From contig JAPOYS010000105.1 in NCBI GenBank assembly GCA_026706455.1, positions 1-64,000 on the forward strand: DNA of 64,000 bases, written 5' to 3'. The translations under genes and the position numbers were made by a program. Origin of the DNA: Chloroflexota bacterium (GTDB taxonomy: Bacteria; Chloroflexota; Anaerolineae; Aggregatilineales; Phototrophicaceae). Under the pieces are notes generated by a model. The model made no database searches, was not told where the DNA came from, and was given only the letters and a program-made list of their open reading frames with translations. Positions 45,260 to 55,083 of the stretch are shown here, piece by piece; position 1 is the stretch's first letter; each line of letters opens with the position of its first letter.

Positions 45260-46783
45260 TTGGTTGGCGCGCTCGGTCTGCTGCTCTGGCTATTTCGCCA
45301 GATTGAACGCTGGCTCCATCAACACATCTTCAAAGTGGGCTGGCTGCTGACGAACAACTATCAGATCACCACCGTCCTCTATTACATCGTCTTTCTGCCT
45401 GGCATTCTGCTGCACGAGTTCACGCTATGGCTGGCCGCCGGGCTGCTGAGAGTTCGAGCGGTTCGCGCCATTCAGTTCCCGGCGACGCAGGAAATCGGCG
45501 AACTGCGACTGAACTTCGTTCGCTTGTCGCCGCAGTCGGGCTTGCTCAGGCTTTCTTTGATACGGCTGGCGCCGTTTGTCGCGGGCCTCTGCGCTCTCTG
45601 GTTGATCGCCGCGCAGGTCTTAGATCTTGACCAGATTGTGGACGCTGCCAAGTCGGGCGAGTTGGAAGACCTGGCTGGCGCAGCTGCAAAGTTGCTTAGG
45701 ACGGCGGATTTCTGGCTTTGGTTTTACTTCGCGTTCACCTTTGCCAATACAATGTTCTCGGATTTACCCAAAGGTTTTAGCGCGCGGCATAGGTCCGCAA
45801 CGATAATCTTGACCGGAGCAATCCCTGTGGTCGCTTGGAGCGCGGCCAGCTCGATAGAGCTCTCGCTCGCCCAGGCGATCGAACGGTTGACATCCAGCTT
45901 GGCGCTGATCACGCTGCAGGTCATTGTGATGAATATCGTCATCCTTGCTGGCCTGGGCCTCATTGAGGCTTTGATCGAGCGCGTTACGGGAAAGAGCGCA
46001 ACCTTTTCCGACGGCAAAATGCTGACCATGTCACGCCAGGAAGCGCAGGAATGGAAGGCGGCTCAAGCGCAAAAGAGGCGCGCCGCCCGCCAGCGAGGGA
46101 CTGAGCGGAGTAAAGAAAAGGTCATCGCTTCCGTCTACGAATTGAAGCTGCCGATACCGGGACCGCCCGGGCGAGAACCGGTGAGCCGAAGCATTGTCAC
46201 TGTGATGGATCTAGCGGAGGCCCGCGCCGACGCTGCAGCCGCAGCCAGAGCAGACAACATGCCCGAACCCCCGACGATTCAACTGGACCAACAGTCTCAA
46301 GCCCCGCCAGCGCCGCCAGCTGACCCTGGCGACGCGCCAACAGCCAGTCAGCCAGTGAAGACGCGGAAGTATCCATACCGCCAGTCTGAAGCAACTCGAT
46401 CCGAGCGCCAAGCGCGAGCGGATGATGAGAATGCGCCCTTCAGCCGACCCTTCGCAGGCTCCGATTCCAAAGTCGATACTGCCGACGGCAATGAAACCGA
46501 TGGCGGCGAAGCAGCCGATGCCAGCCCCTTCTCGAGACCTTTCAATATGCGGACGCGACCAAGCGTTGATTTGGACTTGGATTCAGACAGCTCTCCTGCC
46601 CGGCCAAGCGATGGGCGCATCAATCCTACAGCAGCAACCGGCGAATCCGCGCCGGCGACGCCCTCCAGCCGGACTCGCCCAGCGCCGAAACCGTCCGCGG
46701 GCGCCAAGAACAAGCCGCATCAGCTGACGCGCGCCGACAGCGACGAGCTCAGCTACGAGCCGCTGGATGCCGACGGCATCTAG
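45260..46783 (+). CDS. Membrane protein with long disordered tail, function unknown
   Basis: 507 aa, no family recognised. The first about 245 residues contain four to five helices, among them VLYYIVFLPGILLHEFTLWLAAGLLRV, AFVAG-type stretches and IVMNIVILAGLGLIEAL. ILLHE recalls an M50 protease helix, but the second His is missing, so I do not call it a protease. After a basic coil (QEWKAAQAQKRRAARQ), about 215 residues are charged and low in hydrophobics. The motif PFSRPF occurs twice in this tail (near 393 and 423). The start is TTG with no clear ribosome site, so the first few residues are uncertain. Confidence 0.72.
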   Translation: MVGALGLLLWLFRQIERWLHQHIFKVGWLLTNNYQITTVLYYIVFLPGILLHEFTLWLAAGLLRVRAVRAIQFPATQEIGELRLNFVRLSPQSGLLRLSLIRLAPFVAGLCALWLIAAQVLDLDQIVDAAKSGELEDLAGAAAKLLRTADFWLWFYFAFTFANTMFSDLPKGFSARHRSATIILTGAIPVVAWSAASSIELSLAQAIERLTSSLALITLQVIVMNIVILAGLGLIEALIERVTGKSATFSDGKMLTMSRQEAQEWKAAQAQKRRAARQRGTERSKEKVIASVYELKLPIPGPPGREPVSRSIVTVMDLAEARADAAAAARADNMPEPPTIQLDQQSQAPPAPPADPGDAPTASQPVKTRKYPYRQSEATRSERQARADDENAPFSRPFAGSDSKVDTADGNETDGGEAADASPFSRPFNMRTRPSVDLDLDSDSSPARPSDGRINPTAATGESAPATPSSRTRPAPKPSAGAKNKPHQLTRADSDELSYEPLDADGI

Positions 46784-46800
46784 CCGGAAGATGACTGGCG

Positions 46801-47874
46801 CTACGAGAGCTGCGATGGCGCCGCATCTTCGTCTTGCGGCGTCGATATCCTACCCACAGCGACGAATCCGAGGGCGATGCAGGCGAGCATGAAGGCGAAG
46901 GCAATGAACTTGAACATCTGGCTGTTGGTGACCAGCGTCAAAAAGCCGAAGAAGGCGCAGACCGAATAGTAGCATAGCGCGATCTGCCTGGGGCTTAGGA
47001 TCCCGTTATCGAGCAGGCGGAAATGCAGATGCCCGCGGTCGCCGCGAAATGGATTGGCGCCGTGCCGAATGCGGTTGACGATTTGCCAACCCAAGTCCAT
47101 CAGCGGCAGCCCCATAACCAACAAGATCGTCGCCATTTTGGCGCCGCCGATGATGCTCAGCGTGCCAAGCGCGTAGCCGAGAAACCAGGCGCTGCCACCC
47201 ATGTACACGCGCGCCGGATAGAAGTTGTGTAGCAGAAAGCCCAGCAGGGCGCCAGCCAGCGCCAAGGGCAATAGACTGACGCTCGTTTGCGGCGGTTCCA
47301 GGCGCACAGCGCTATTCAGAAAGAGAACAATTGCGGCGATAAGCGCGATGCCGGCCGCCAGCCCGTCCGAGCCATCGACCAGGTTCACAGTATTCATCAT
47401 CAGAACCAGCCAGAAGAGCGTCAGCGCCACGGTCACGACTGGCGACCACTCGCCGGTCTGGCTGCCTGTAAACGGATTGTTGAAGAAGGCGATGAAGATT
47501 TGAAAGATTATCGCAATTGCTGATGTGAGGATTTGCCCCAGGAATATCTGAAACCAATTCAAGCCAATTACATCATCAATGACGCCCAGTATGAAGATTA
47601 CGGCGCTGCCCAGAATCAGCCCGGTCAGGCGAAAGATCTCGTAGGGATCCTGGCGCTCGATTGGCACTAGCTGCGCCACAATGACGGCAATCGTAAAGCC
47701 GACGAATATGGCCAAGCCGCCGAGTTTCGGCATCGAGACGCGTTCCTGGCGCCGACCGCCCGGCACCGATGTGATGCCGAAGCGGAAGCTCAGCCAGCGC
47801 GCCAATGGCACAGCCAGCAGCGCCGACGCAAGGGCAGTGTTGAATACGATGGCAAAGGCAAGTAGTCGTAACAT
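46801..47874 (-). CDS. TagO/WecA-type undecaprenyl-phosphate GlcNAc-1-phosphate transferase
   Basis: Membrane enzyme of the MraY/WecA/TagO family, 357 aa, about 10-11 helices. It loads a sugar-1-phosphate (probably GlcNAc) onto undecaprenyl phosphate, the first step of surface or teichoic-type glycan. Visible motifs are MPKLGGLAIFVG, FILGVIDDVIG with the DD pair, MMNTVNLVDGSDGLAAG, and GDRGHLHFRLLDNG, the basic/His loop of the WecA/TagO group. MraY proper has a different loop. It starts inside the upp stop (TGATG) and would share its transcript. It could feed the glycan genes at 10-20 kb. Confidence 0.9.
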   Translation of the reverse strand: MLRLLAFAIVFNTALASALLAVPLARWLSFRFGITSVPGGRRQERVSMPKLGGLAIFVGFTIAVIVAQLVPIERQDPYEIFRLTGLILGSAVIFILGVIDDVIGLNWFQIFLGQILTSAIAIIFQIFIAFFNNPFTGSQTGEWSPVVTVALTLFWLVLMMNTVNLVDGSDGLAAGIALIAAIVLFLNSAVRLEPPQTSVSLLPLALAGALLGFLLHNFYPARVYMGGSAWFLGYALGTLSIIGGAKMATILLVMGLPLMDLGWQIVNRIRHGANPFRGDRGHLHFRLLDNGILSPRQIALCYYSVCAFFGFLTLVTNSQMFKFIAFAFMLACIALGFVAVGRISTPQDEDAAPSQLS

Positions 47875-48494
47875 CAGGTGCCGAACATGCGGTCGCCGGC
47901 GTCGCCCAAGCCGGGAACGATGAAGCCGATTTCATTCAGTCGCTCGTCCAGCTCGGCCACATGAATCGGCACATCGGGATGAGCGGCCGAGAGCGCGTCC
48001 ACGCCTTCGGGCGCGGCCAATATGCCGAGAAACTTTATCCGCTTAGCGCCCCACTTTTTCAAGATCTTGACCGTTGCGATAGCTGAACCGCCGGTCGCCA
48101 ACATCGGATCCAGCACCAGGCATACTTGTACGGTGGGAGCAGCCGGTAGCTTATTATAATACTCAACCGGACGCAAGGTTTCTTCGTCGCGATACAAACC
48201 GATATGCCAAACCTGAACCGCTGGCAGCAGCTCCTGTATGCCGTCGACCAAGCCCAAACCGGCGCGCAGAATCGGCACCAAGCCAATGACTTCGCTCGCC
48301 TCCCAGCCCTTGGCTTCGCCCATGGGCGTGTTGACCGACGCGGGCTTCAACTGTAGATCCAGCGTCGCTTCGTAGCAGAGTAGCAGCGCCAGTTCGCGCG
48401 CCAGCTCGCGAAACTTGCGATGGTCGGTGGCCTTATCGCGCAGCCGGGTCAGTTTGTGCTTGACGAGCGGGTGAGACGAAACATGTATAGGCAA
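47874..48494 (-). CDS. upp: Uracil phosphoribosyltransferase
   Basis: Salvage enzyme that makes UMP from uracil and PRPP. 206 aa. [13 protein letters not shown] at the N-terminus, the VPILRAGLG segment, the PRPP motif [14 protein letters not shown], and the uracil-site [10 protein letters not shown] at the C-terminus are all seen. The start is TTG with AAGGA 7 nt upstream. It is translationally coupled to the TagO-like gene, an odd partner that may reflect UMP recycling or only shared transcription. Confidence 0.95.
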   Translation of the reverse strand: MPIHVSSHPLVKHKLTRLRDKATDHRKFRELARELALLLCYEATLDLQLKPASVNTPMGEAKGWEASEVIGLVPILRAGLGLVDGIQELLPAVQVWHIGLYRDEETLRPVEYYNKLPAAPTVQVCLVLDPMLATGGSAIATVKILKKWGAKRIKFLGILAAPEGVDALSAAHPDVPIHVAELDERLNEIGFIVPGLGDAGDRMFGT

Positions 48495-48547
48495 GGAAAG
48501 ATCCTTTCTGCTCCCGTCGGGTTTGGCGGCGCGGGCCTCTGCCTGAT

Positions 48548-48553
48548 TTTATA
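48548..48553 (-). promoter_or_regulatory. -10-like element for upp
   Basis: On the minus strand TATAAA, 54 nt ahead of the TTG start. ATTGCG lies 16 nt upstream as a weak -35. It is divergent from the ruvB promoter. Confidence 0.35.
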
Positions 48554-48562
48554 AAGCGAGGA

Positions 48563-48590
48563 TTGAATCCGCAATCCACTCGTCTATACT
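48563..48590 (+). promoter_or_regulatory. Promoter of ruvB-queA
   Basis: TTGAAT, 16 nt, TATACT. The site lies inside the N-terminal extension of the tracked ORF (48563), so the true start must be the later ATG at 48626. Confidence 0.6.
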
Positions 48591-48625
48591 GGCAGCCATT
48601 CACCCGAAAAGCGACAGTGCAAACC

Positions 48626-49666
48626 ATGTCCGAGGAGCGGCGCGTCGTCAGCGGCCAAGCGAAAAAGACCGACCGAGACAACATCGCGCTGCGCCCCCGG
48701 CGGCTGGCCGACATCGTGGGCCAGGACCGCGTGCGCGAGAACCTGAGCATCATTATTGATGCCGCCACCGCTCGGCAAGAGCCCATTGACCATATTCTAT
48801 TCTATGGGCCGCCAGGCTTGGGCAAGACCTCGCTGGCTTACGTGATCGCCAATGAGGCGGGCGCCAATATCCGCGTGACGGCGGGACCCGCCATTGAACG
48901 CGCCGGCGACCTCGCCGCCATACTCACGCACCTGAAGCAGGGCGATATCCTGTTCATCGATGAAGTGCATCGATTGGGCAAAGCGGTCGAAGAGATCCTG
49001 TATCCGGCGATGGAAGATTTTGTGCTGGACATCGTGATCGGCAAGGGACCGGCGGCGAAGACGCTGCGGCTGAACCTGCCGCGCTTTACCGTCATTGGCG
49101 CGACTACCCGCTTGGCGCTTTTGGCATCGCCCCTGCGCGATCGCTTCGGCGCTCGCTTCCGGCTGGACTTTTACGATCCGGCTGCTATTGAACGGATCGT
49201 TACGCGCGCCGCCAACATGCTGGACCTTGAGATGGATGATGAGGCGGCGCTCGAGATTGCGCAACGCGCTCGCGGCACGCCTCGCGTCGGTTTGCGGCTC
49301 CTGCGCCGAGTCCGCGATTACGCGGAAGCGCGCGCTGATGGCGTGATCACTATTGCGGCGACGCGGGAAGCGCTGGCTCTCATGGACATCGATCAGCTCG
49401 GGCTTGATGATGTCGACCGGCGAATTCTGTCGACAATCATCGAGAAATTTGGTGGCGGTCCCGTTGGTCTCGATACGATCGGCGCCGCCATCAGCGAAGA
49501 CAGCGCCACCATCATGGATGTCTACGAGCCGTACCTGATCCAACTCGGCTTCATTGATCGCACGCCGCGCGGCCGCGCCTGTACGATTCACGCCTACAAA
49601 CATCTTGGAATCCATTTCGAAGACGAGGCCGCAGATCCATCTGAGGGTCAGCAGCGTCTGCTATGA
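48626..49666 (+). CDS. ruvB: Holliday junction helicase subunit RuvB
   Basis: AAA+ motor of the RuvAB branch-migration complex in recombination. 346 aa. [12 protein letters not shown] opens the AAA core, then Walker [13 protein letters not shown], Walker [10 protein letters not shown], sensor 1 FTVIGATTR, arginine finger SPLRDRFG. The winged-helix C-terminus shows [10 protein letters not shown] and DRTPRGR. I chose the ATG at 48626 because a promoter lies within the longer version; no Shine-Dalgarno is seen. ruvA and ruvC are not in the window. Its last 4 bases overlap queA. Confidence 0.97.
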   Translation: MSEERRVVSGQAKKTDRDNIALRPRRLADIVGQDRVRENLSIIIDAATARQEPIDHILFYGPPGLGKTSLAYVIANEAGANIRVTAGPAIERAGDLAAILTHLKQGDILFIDEVHRLGKAVEEILYPAMEDFVLDIVIGKGPAAKTLRLNLPRFTVIGATTRLALLASPLRDRFGARFRLDFYDPAAIERIVTRAANMLDLEMDDEAALEIAQRARGTPRVGLRLLRRVRDYAEARADGVITIAATREALALMDIDQLGLDDVDRRILSTIIEKFGGGPVGLDTIGAAISEDSATIMDVYEPYLIQLGFIDRTPRGRACTIHAYKHLGIHFEDEAADPSEGQQRLL

Positions 49667-50727
49667 ACGTCGCCGACTTCGATTATGATCTGCCGGCATC
49701 TTACATCGCGCAAAGTCCAGCCGAGCCGCGGGATTCCGCCAGACTATTGCGCCTGGATCGTCAGAGCGGCGCCATTTCGCATTCCGTATTCTCAAATATA
49801 GTCGACCTTTTGCGCCGGGATGATGTGCTTTTGCTCAACAATACGCGCGTAATACCCGCTCGTCTGCGGGCGCTTAAGTTGACCGGCGGCAAAGTTGAAA
49901 TCTTGTTGCTAAAGCGGTTGAGCGCGCGGCGCTGGCAGGCCCTTGTCGGCGGCCGAGGGATTCGCCCGAGCCTGCGTTTGCGCATCGACGACAGTGACAT
50001 CACTTGTACAATTGTCGAGCAATTGGAGATGTCCCAGCGCGTCATCGATTTCAGCGAGCCGATTGACGACGAATTGCCTCGGCTTGGCGAGATGCCATTG
50101 CCGCCATACATTCATTCGAAGCTCCGGGAATGCGAGCGCTACCAGACGGTGTACAGCGAGATTGACGGCTCGGCGGCCGCGCCAACAGCCGGCTTGCACT
50201 TCACGCCCGAGCTGCTTGGAAAACTCGAAGACAAGGGCGTGAAACTTGCGACTTGCACCTTGCGCATCGGGTTGGATACCTTTCAGCCGGTTAGCGCGAA
50301 GCGGGTACGCGATCATAAGATGCACCGCGAGCATGCGGCGCTGGATTCAGGCAACGCCGCCATCATCAACGAGGGCAGACGAGCCGGCGGGCGGGTCATC
50401 GCCGTCGGCACAACTTCAGCGCGCACGCTTGAAACCGCCGCCATCCTCAGCGCCGGCGGGCGCGTCGATAAGCCGCGCAGCGATAATGAACGAGCGAACG
50501 CTTTCCCTATTCGCGCGTTTCGGCAGGACACCAGCCTGTTCATTTACCCCGGTTACCGCTGGCGCGCCGTCGACGCCATGATCACGAATTTTCATCTGCC
50601 GCGCTCCACGCTGCTGATGATGCTTAGCGCCTTCGCGGGCCGTGAGACTTTGCTCGCTGCTTATGAAGTGGCGAAGCAAGCCGGCTACCGCTTTTACTCT
50701 TTTGGCGATGCCATGTTCATCACCTGA
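49663..50727 (+). CDS. queA: S-adenosylmethionine:tRNA ribosyltransferase-isomerase
   Basis: Queuosine pathway enzyme that adds the ribosyl of SAM to preQ1 at tRNA position 34, giving epoxyqueuosine. 354 aa. [23 protein letters not shown] is the start of the family (seen in full in the frame), [12 protein letters not shown] follows, then [10 protein letters not shown] and VTNFHLP-like [18 protein letters not shown]-type end (here [12 protein letters not shown]). Overlaps ruvB by 4 nt (ATGA), as is common for this pair in bacteria. The tgt gene is not present here. Confidence 0.96.
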   Translation: MNVADFDYDLPASYIAQSPAEPRDSARLLRLDRQSGAISHSVFSNIVDLLRRDDVLLLNNTRVIPARLRALKLTGGKVEILLLKRLSARRWQALVGGRGIRPSLRLRIDDSDITCTIVEQLEMSQRVIDFSEPIDDELPRLGEMPLPPYIHSKLRECERYQTVYSEIDGSAAAPTAGLHFTPELLGKLEDKGVKLATCTLRIGLDTFQPVSAKRVRDHKMHREHAALDSGNAAIINEGRRAGGRVIAVGTTSARTLETAAILSAGGRVDKPRSDNERANAFPIRAFRQDTSLFIYPGYRWRAVDAMITNFHLPRSTLLMMLSAFAGRETLLAAYEVAKQAGYRFYSFGDAMFIT

Positions 50728-50759
50728 ATCGCGCGAGCCCGTCATGCTCAATCTAGGGC

Positions 50760-50789
50760 TTGACTGCGCGCAGGTTGGCGTACTAGAAT
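50760..50789 (+). promoter_or_regulatory. Promoter of the rplU-rpmA operon
   Basis: TTGACT, 18 nt, TAGAAT, each box one base off consensus. The TSS near 50796 leaves a leader of about 110 nt before L21. Confidence 0.65.
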
Positions 50790-50796
50790 AGCGTCC

Positions 50797-50817
50797 GCCC
50801 GGCGCACATTGCCGGGC
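50797..50817 (+). promoter_or_regulatory. Hairpin at the start of the L21 leader
   Basis: Perfect 7-bp stem GCCCGGC-7 nt-GCCGGGC at the predicted 5' end of the transcript. No U-tract follows directly (ATTATAAG), so it is not a terminator. It could stabilise the leader or be an r-protein binding site. Confidence 0.4.
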
Positions 50818-50906
50818 ATTATAAGATATTGCCAATTTTCCTCGCGCACGGAGTCCAGAGCGGCGTCTGTCGCGGAGAATCGAAGCGAAGATTGGGGTCG
50901 GGCAGC

Positions 50907-51218
50907 ATGTATGCAATCATACGAAGTGGCGGCAAGCAGTATCGCGCGGAGGTGGGCGCGACCATAGACGTCGATCGCTTGCCGCAAGGCGTCGGCGAAT
51001 CAATAGAGATTTCCGATGTGCTTCTGGTCGCGAACGGCGAGCAAGCGCATATTGGACGCCCGCGCGTTGAAGGGGCTACCGTCACCGCAACGGTGGTCGA
51101 GCAGTTTCGCGGCAAGAAGATCATCGTGTTTAAGTACCGTCAGCGTACGAATTACCGCCGCAAACAGGGCCATCGCCAATATTACACGCGGCTGCGCATC
51201 GAAGACATCAAGGTCTAG
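50907..51218 (+). CDS. rplU: 50S ribosomal protein L21
   Basis: 103 aa, usual length. MYAIIRSGGKQYRAEVG is the diagnostic N-terminus, then KIIVFKYRQRTNYRRKQGHRQ, the rRNA-binding basic stretch. The ATG at 50907 is the family start; the tracked 50829 adds 26 unlikely residues. The ribosome site is weak. L27 starts 25 nt downstream. Confidence 0.97.
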   Translation: MYAIIRSGGKQYRAEVGATIDVDRLPQGVGESIEISDVLLVANGEQAHIGRPRVEGATVTATVVEQFRGKKIIVFKYRQRTNYRRKQGHRQYYTRLRIEDIKV

Positions 51219-51243
51219 CAACGGGTAAAGGAGGCGGATCGCA

Positions 51244-51531
51244 ATGGCGCACAAAAAGGGCGGCGGATCGTCGAGCAACGGACGCGACAGCAACTCAAAG
51301 CGGCTTGGCGTCAAGAATTACGGCGGGCAGTATGTGATTCCAGGCAATATTATCGTCCGGCAGCGCGGCAGCAAGTTTCGCCCGGGCGAGGGTGTGGGCA
51401 TGGGCAAGGACTACACGATTTTCGCCACGCGCGCTGGTTTCGTCACCTTTGAGAGAATCCGCGGACGCAAAGGGCAGAAGCGCATTTCCGTGTATAGTAC
51501 GCATGCGAAGACCGGTCAAAGTCTAGGCTGA
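51244..51531 (+). CDS. rpmA: 50S ribosomal protein L27
   Basis: 95 aa. The N-terminus [15 protein letters not shown] reaches the peptidyl-transferase centre; the [11 protein letters not shown] core follows. There is no cleavable N-terminal extension of the Firmicutes type. AGGAGG lies 9 nt ahead of the ATG. Confidence 0.97.
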   Translation: MAHKKGGGSSSNGRDSNSKRLGVKNYGGQYVIPGNIIVRQRGSKFRPGEGVGMGKDYTIFATRAGFVTFERIRGRKGQKRISVYSTHAKTGQSLG

Positions 51532-51585
51532 GTCGCCAGCAATAGACATTAGCGCTGCGCGCGCCGCAAAACTGTGGAGGAATCA

Positions 51586-52044
51586 ATGAAAGAGGCTATC
51601 CATCCCGCCTGGCATGAAACGCCGGTGCGCTGCATGACCTGCGGCACCACATGGACGACAGGCTCAACCGTCGAGTCCTTGACCGTTGAGATCTGCTCGA
51701 ATTGCCATCCCTTTTATACGGGCGAGCAGCGAATCGTCGACACCGAAGGCCGGGTCGACAAGTTCATGAAGCGATTGCAGCAGCGCGACGAGATTCGTAC
51801 GGCGCTCGATAACGCCGCCGCCGAACGCACGCCGCTTGACCTGCCGATCGCTGAACTCGATATCGGCGCGCGCTATACCAACATCTTGGAAGACAACGGG
51901 GTCGCGACAGTCGCCGACGTACTCAATCGTTTGGGCGGCGAGGACGACGAGAACAGCATCTTGGCGATACAAGGGATCGGGCGCAAAGTCGTGAGTGACA
52001 TGAGGAAGAGCTTGCGCGCTCGCGGCTATCAGCTCGGCAATTGA
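51586..52044 (+). CDS. rpmE: Ribosomal protein L31 fused to an RpoA-CTD-like HhH domain
   Basis: 152 aa. Residues about 1-65 are L31 of the zinc-binding (C+) type: [20 protein letters not shown], then [25 protein letters not shown], giving two CxxC pairs. L31 normally ends near residue 70. Here an extra tail of about 85 aa follows: after a linker ([18 protein letters not shown]), the segment [20 protein letters not shown]...[18 protein letters not shown]. This is the helix-hairpin-helix pattern of the RNA polymerase alpha C-terminal domain. The ATG at 51586 sits 5 nt after TGGAGG; the tracked GTG at 51574 lies in that site. It may link ribosome and polymerase, but this is untested. Confidence 0.8.
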   Translation: MKEAIHPAWHETPVRCMTCGTTWTTGSTVESLTVEICSNCHPFYTGEQRIVDTEGRVDKFMKRLQQRDEIRTALDNAAAERTPLDLPIAELDIGARYTNILEDNGVATVADVLNRLGGEDDENSILAIQGIGRKVVSDMRKSLRARGYQLGN

Positions 52045-52168
52045 GTTCTGGCTGAGCCGTCAGCGATCAGTCAGATCAAGTCTCGCGCTGCGCAATCCAC
52101 TTAGCCCCCAGCATACGATAAGTTTGGAAAGGCGCGGCCTGCGCCAATTCAAACCGGGTGTCTAGAAT

Positions 52169-52750
52169 TTGAACCACCACGCCGGCCGCATTGAAGTCAT
52201 TTGCGGCAGTATGTTCTGTGGCAAGACGGAGGAGCTCCTACGCCGCGTGCGCCGGGCAATCATCGCGCGGCAAAGGGTCAAGGTCTTCAAGCCAGAAATC
52301 GACGATCGCTACGGCATCCAGCGCATCACGAGCCACAGCGGCCAATCCGTTGAGGCGATACCAGTGGCGGTCTCCAGCGATATCCTCGCTTTGGCGAATG
52401 GCGAAGCGACGGTGGTCGCCATTGACGAAGCCCAGTTCTTTGATGACGGTATTGTAGCGGTCGCGCACAGCCTCGCCGATGATTACGGCGTGCGCGTGAT
52501 CATCGCCGGGCTGGATACCGACTTCCGCGGCGAGCCCTTCGGCGCTATGCCGCGCCTGCTGAGTATTGCCGAAGAGGTGATCAAGCTGCAGGCGATTTGC
52601 GTCGTTTGCGGCGAGCCCGCCAGCCGTACGCAGCGCCTCGTCAATGGGCAGCCCGCGGCTTATGACGACCCCATCATCATGGTCGGCGCGCGGGAGAGCT
52701 ACGAGGCGCGCTGCCGCGCCCATCATGAAGTGCTTGCAAGCGGATCCTAG
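52169..52750 (+). CDS. tdk: Thymidine kinase, class II
   Basis: Salvage enzyme that makes dTMP from thymidine and ATP. 193 aa. [21 protein letters not shown] holds the P-loop, [10 protein letters not shown] the catalytic Glu region, and the lasso/zinc finger is [13 protein letters not shown] with a late RCRAHHE. The start is TTG; no Shine-Dalgarno is seen. A TAGAAT sequence ends directly before the TTG, but there is no -35, so I treat it as chance. It is 124 nt after the L31 fusion. Confidence 0.93.
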   Translation: MNHHAGRIEVICGSMFCGKTEELLRRVRRAIIARQRVKVFKPEIDDRYGIQRITSHSGQSVEAIPVAVSSDILALANGEATVVAIDEAQFFDDGIVAVAHSLADDYGVRVIIAGLDTDFRGEPFGAMPRLLSIAEEVIKLQAICVVCGEPASRTQRLVNGQPAAYDDPIIMVGARESYEARCRAHHEVLASGS

Positions 52751-52805
52751 TATTCGCCCGGCGGCAAGTGAAGTCGGTCAAATCTTCCCGCGAGAGCGAG
52801 CCGTC

Positions 52806-53663
52806 TTACAATAAGAGGCTCGGGATCTCTTCCGGATTGGCGGCGACGCGCGCGCCCGCGGCTTCAAGCGCCAGAATCTTCTCTTCAGCCGAGCCTTCGC
52901 CGCCATCGACGATTGCGCCGGCGTGACCCATCCGCTTGCCCGGCGGCGCGCTTCGGCCAGCGATAAAAGCGGCGACCGGCTTGGTCATCGCGTTCCTAAT
53001 GTAGTCGGCAGCGGCAATCTCCGCGCTCCCGCCGATTTCACCGAGCAGCGCCACTTTTTCGGTCTCGGGATCGCTCTCAAACATCGCCAGAACGTCAACG
53101 AAGGTGGTGCCGATGACCGGATCGCCGCCGATTCCTACAACGGTCGATATGCCGATGCCGGCGTTCTTCATCGCAAAGCCCACTTCGTAGGTCAGCGTGC
53201 CGCTCTTGGACACGACGCCGACATTGCCCGGCATTGCCACCATCGCTGGAATTATGCCAACTTTGGCCTGCCCCGGCGTCATGACGCCCGGGCAATTGGG
53301 ACCGATCAAGCGCGCGCCCCGGCAGCGGCAGTAGGCGACTACCTTCATCATGTCAGCAACGGGAATATGCTCTGTCAAACAGACAACCAGTTTGACGCCG
53401 GCTTCGGCCGCCTCCAGTATCGCGTCGGCGGCGAAGCGCGCCGGCACCGTAACGAGGCTGACATCGGCGTTGGTCGTTTCCACCGCGCTGCGCATCGTAT
53501 CAAAGACAGGCTTGCCTTCGAACCATTCGCCGCCCTTCCCAGGCGTGACGCCGCCAACCACGTCCGTACCGTATTCCATCATCAGCTTGGCGTGGAAGCC
53601 GCCTTGCCGACCAGTAATCCCTTGAACCAAGACGCGCGCCGACTTGTCGATAAGAATGGACAT
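52806..53663 (-). CDS. sucD: Succinyl-CoA synthetase alpha subunit
   Basis: TCA-cycle enzyme subunit that binds CoA and carries the phospho-histidine. 285 aa. [21 protein letters not shown] opens the CoA-binding domain, [13 protein letters not shown] and [13 protein letters not shown] follow, and [20 protein letters not shown] holds the active-site His (GHAGA). The start lies one base after the sucC stop. AGGAGG sits in the end of sucC. Confidence 0.97.
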   Translation of the reverse strand: MSILIDKSARVLVQGITGRQGGFHAKLMMEYGTDVVGGVTPGKGGEWFEGKPVFDTMRSAVETTNADVSLVTVPARFAADAILEAAEAGVKLVVCLTEHIPVADMMKVVAYCRCRGARLIGPNCPGVMTPGQAKVGIIPAMVAMPGNVGVVSKSGTLTYEVGFAMKNAGIGISTVVGIGGDPVIGTTFVDVLAMFESDPETEKVALLGEIGGSAEIAAADYIRNAMTKPVAAFIAGRSAPPGKRMGHAGAIVDGGEGSAEEKILALEAAGARVAANPEEIPSLLL

Positions 53664-53664
53664 G

Positions 53665-54825
53665 TCAAGCCCCCTCCTTTACCGCGGCGACCGCGCGTTG
53701 AGCCGCTTCCGTCAATGTCTCGGCGCTGATGAGCTTGGGGATGCGCGCGTCGCCTATGATCCGGTTGCCCTCAGCCGCATTGGTGCCTTGCAAGCGAATG
53801 ACCATGGGCACATCGGGCTTCACTTCGTTGTAGGCTGTCAGGATGCCATTGGCGACCTCATCACAGCGCGTGATGCCGCCAAAAATATTGAAGAGCACAC
53901 ACTTGACGTTGTCGTCCGAGAGGATAATTCGCAGGGCAGCGGCTACTTGCTCTGGGGATGCGCCGCCGCCGATATCCAGAAAGTTAGCCGGTCCGATGCC
54001 AGCGTCGTCGCCGTAGAGCTTGGTCATATCCATGGTGGTCATCGCCAAGCCAGCGCCGTTCACCATGCAGCCTATCTGGCCATCAAGCTTGATATACGTG
54101 ATGCCGGCCTCGCGCGCCCGCTTTTCAGACTCCGGCTCGCCGCTGGTATCGCGCGCTGCGGTCAAGGCTGGCTGCCGGAAGAGCGCGTTGTCGTCAATGA
54201 TTACCTTGCCGTCAACCGCTAGCAACTCGCCTGCGCCCGTGACGGCGAGGGGATTGATCTCGGCCAGCTCCGCATCGCTTTCGCTGTAGCACTGGTACAA
54301 GCCGCCAAGTATCAATCCGAAGCTGCGCCAAAGGGCGCGCGGCAGGCCCATAGCGCTCGCTATATTGGTCTTCTGAAAATCCTGCAATCCCATCAGCGGA
54401 TCGACGTGCTCGCGAACAATCGCGTCGGGGCGATCGCGATTCAGTTCTTCAATATCCATACCGCCTTCCATCGAGGTCATGATGAGCGGCTTGCCCGCCC
54501 CGCGATCATTTGTGATCGCCAAATAGATTTCCTGCTGAATATCGGCGGCTGGGTCAACCAGAACGCGTTCGACGGTTAAGCCCTTGATGTCCATGCCCAG
54601 GATGTCTTCGGCGTGACGCTTCGCCTCATCAGCGTTGCGCGCGACTTTGACACCGCCCGCCTTGCCACGCCCGCCGACATGCGCCTGAGCCTTTATCACT
54701 ACGACGCCGCCCAGCTCGCGCGCGATGTCGTAGGCCTCGGCCGGGCTGGCCGCGACCTTGCCCTGCGGTATGGGAATGCCATAATCCTGAAACAAGAACT
54801 TGGATTGAAACTCATGCAGCTTCAA
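53665..54825 (-). CDS. sucC: Succinyl-CoA synthetase beta subunit
   Basis: ATP-grasp subunit that makes ATP or GTP from succinyl-CoA with SucD. 386 aa. [23 protein letters not shown] is the family start, [18 protein letters not shown] the nucleotide loop, then [11 protein letters not shown]-type [11 protein letters not shown], and [15 protein letters not shown] at the end. I chose the TTG at 54825 because TGGAGG lies 9 nt upstream and the beta-subunit family begins there; the tracked 54855 would add ten residues across that site. Confidence 0.95.
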   Translation of the reverse strand: MKLHEFQSKFLFQDYGIPIPQGKVAASPAEAYDIARELGGVVVIKAQAHVGGRGKAGGVKVARNADEAKRHAEDILGMDIKGLTVERVLVDPAADIQQEIYLAITNDRGAGKPLIMTSMEGGMDIEELNRDRPDAIVREHVDPLMGLQDFQKTNIASAMGLPRALWRSFGLILGGLYQCYSESDAELAEINPLAVTGAGELLAVDGKVIIDDNALFRQPALTAARDTSGEPESEKRAREAGITYIKLDGQIGCMVNGAGLAMTTMDMTKLYGDDAGIGPANFLDIGGGASPEQVAAALRIILSDDNVKCVLFNIFGGITRCDEVANGILTAYNEVKPDVPMVIRLQGTNAAEGNRIIGDARIPKLISAETLTEAAQRAVAAVKEGA

Positions 54826-55083
54826 AAGCGTTGACCTCCAATGCCGCGCGGGCAACCCCTCGCGCCGACCTTGTCCATCGCCCGGCGTCTATCTTCGAGC
54901 ATGGCAACCGTAGGTTCGTCTGTCTAAGATGGAGTAGGTTACGACAACCTTCCGCTTATCTCAAGCCAGAATAGTCAAGGGAGGAATGCCCTCAGATTCT
55001 TGTGTGCGTCATCGGGATTCTGAGTAGACTAAATGAAGGCGCGTAAACATTAGAGCCAGGTCTTACGGCAAAGGGAGAAGACG

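Noticed and set aside
45380-45440. M50-like protease site in the 45260 membrane protein
   Set aside because: ILLHEFTLWLA has HE but lacks the second His of HExxH and no distal Asp motif was seen.
48797-49615. 272 aa minus-strand ORF
   Set aside because: Antisense to ruvB; no family pattern.
52163-52168. TAGAAT before tdk as a promoter -10
   Set aside because: Ends directly at the TTG start, has no -35, and moving the start downstream would remove part of the nucleotide-binding strand.
52923-53729. 268 aa plus-strand ORF
   Set aside because: Antisense to sucD; the minus-strand frame has the active-site His and CoA motifs.
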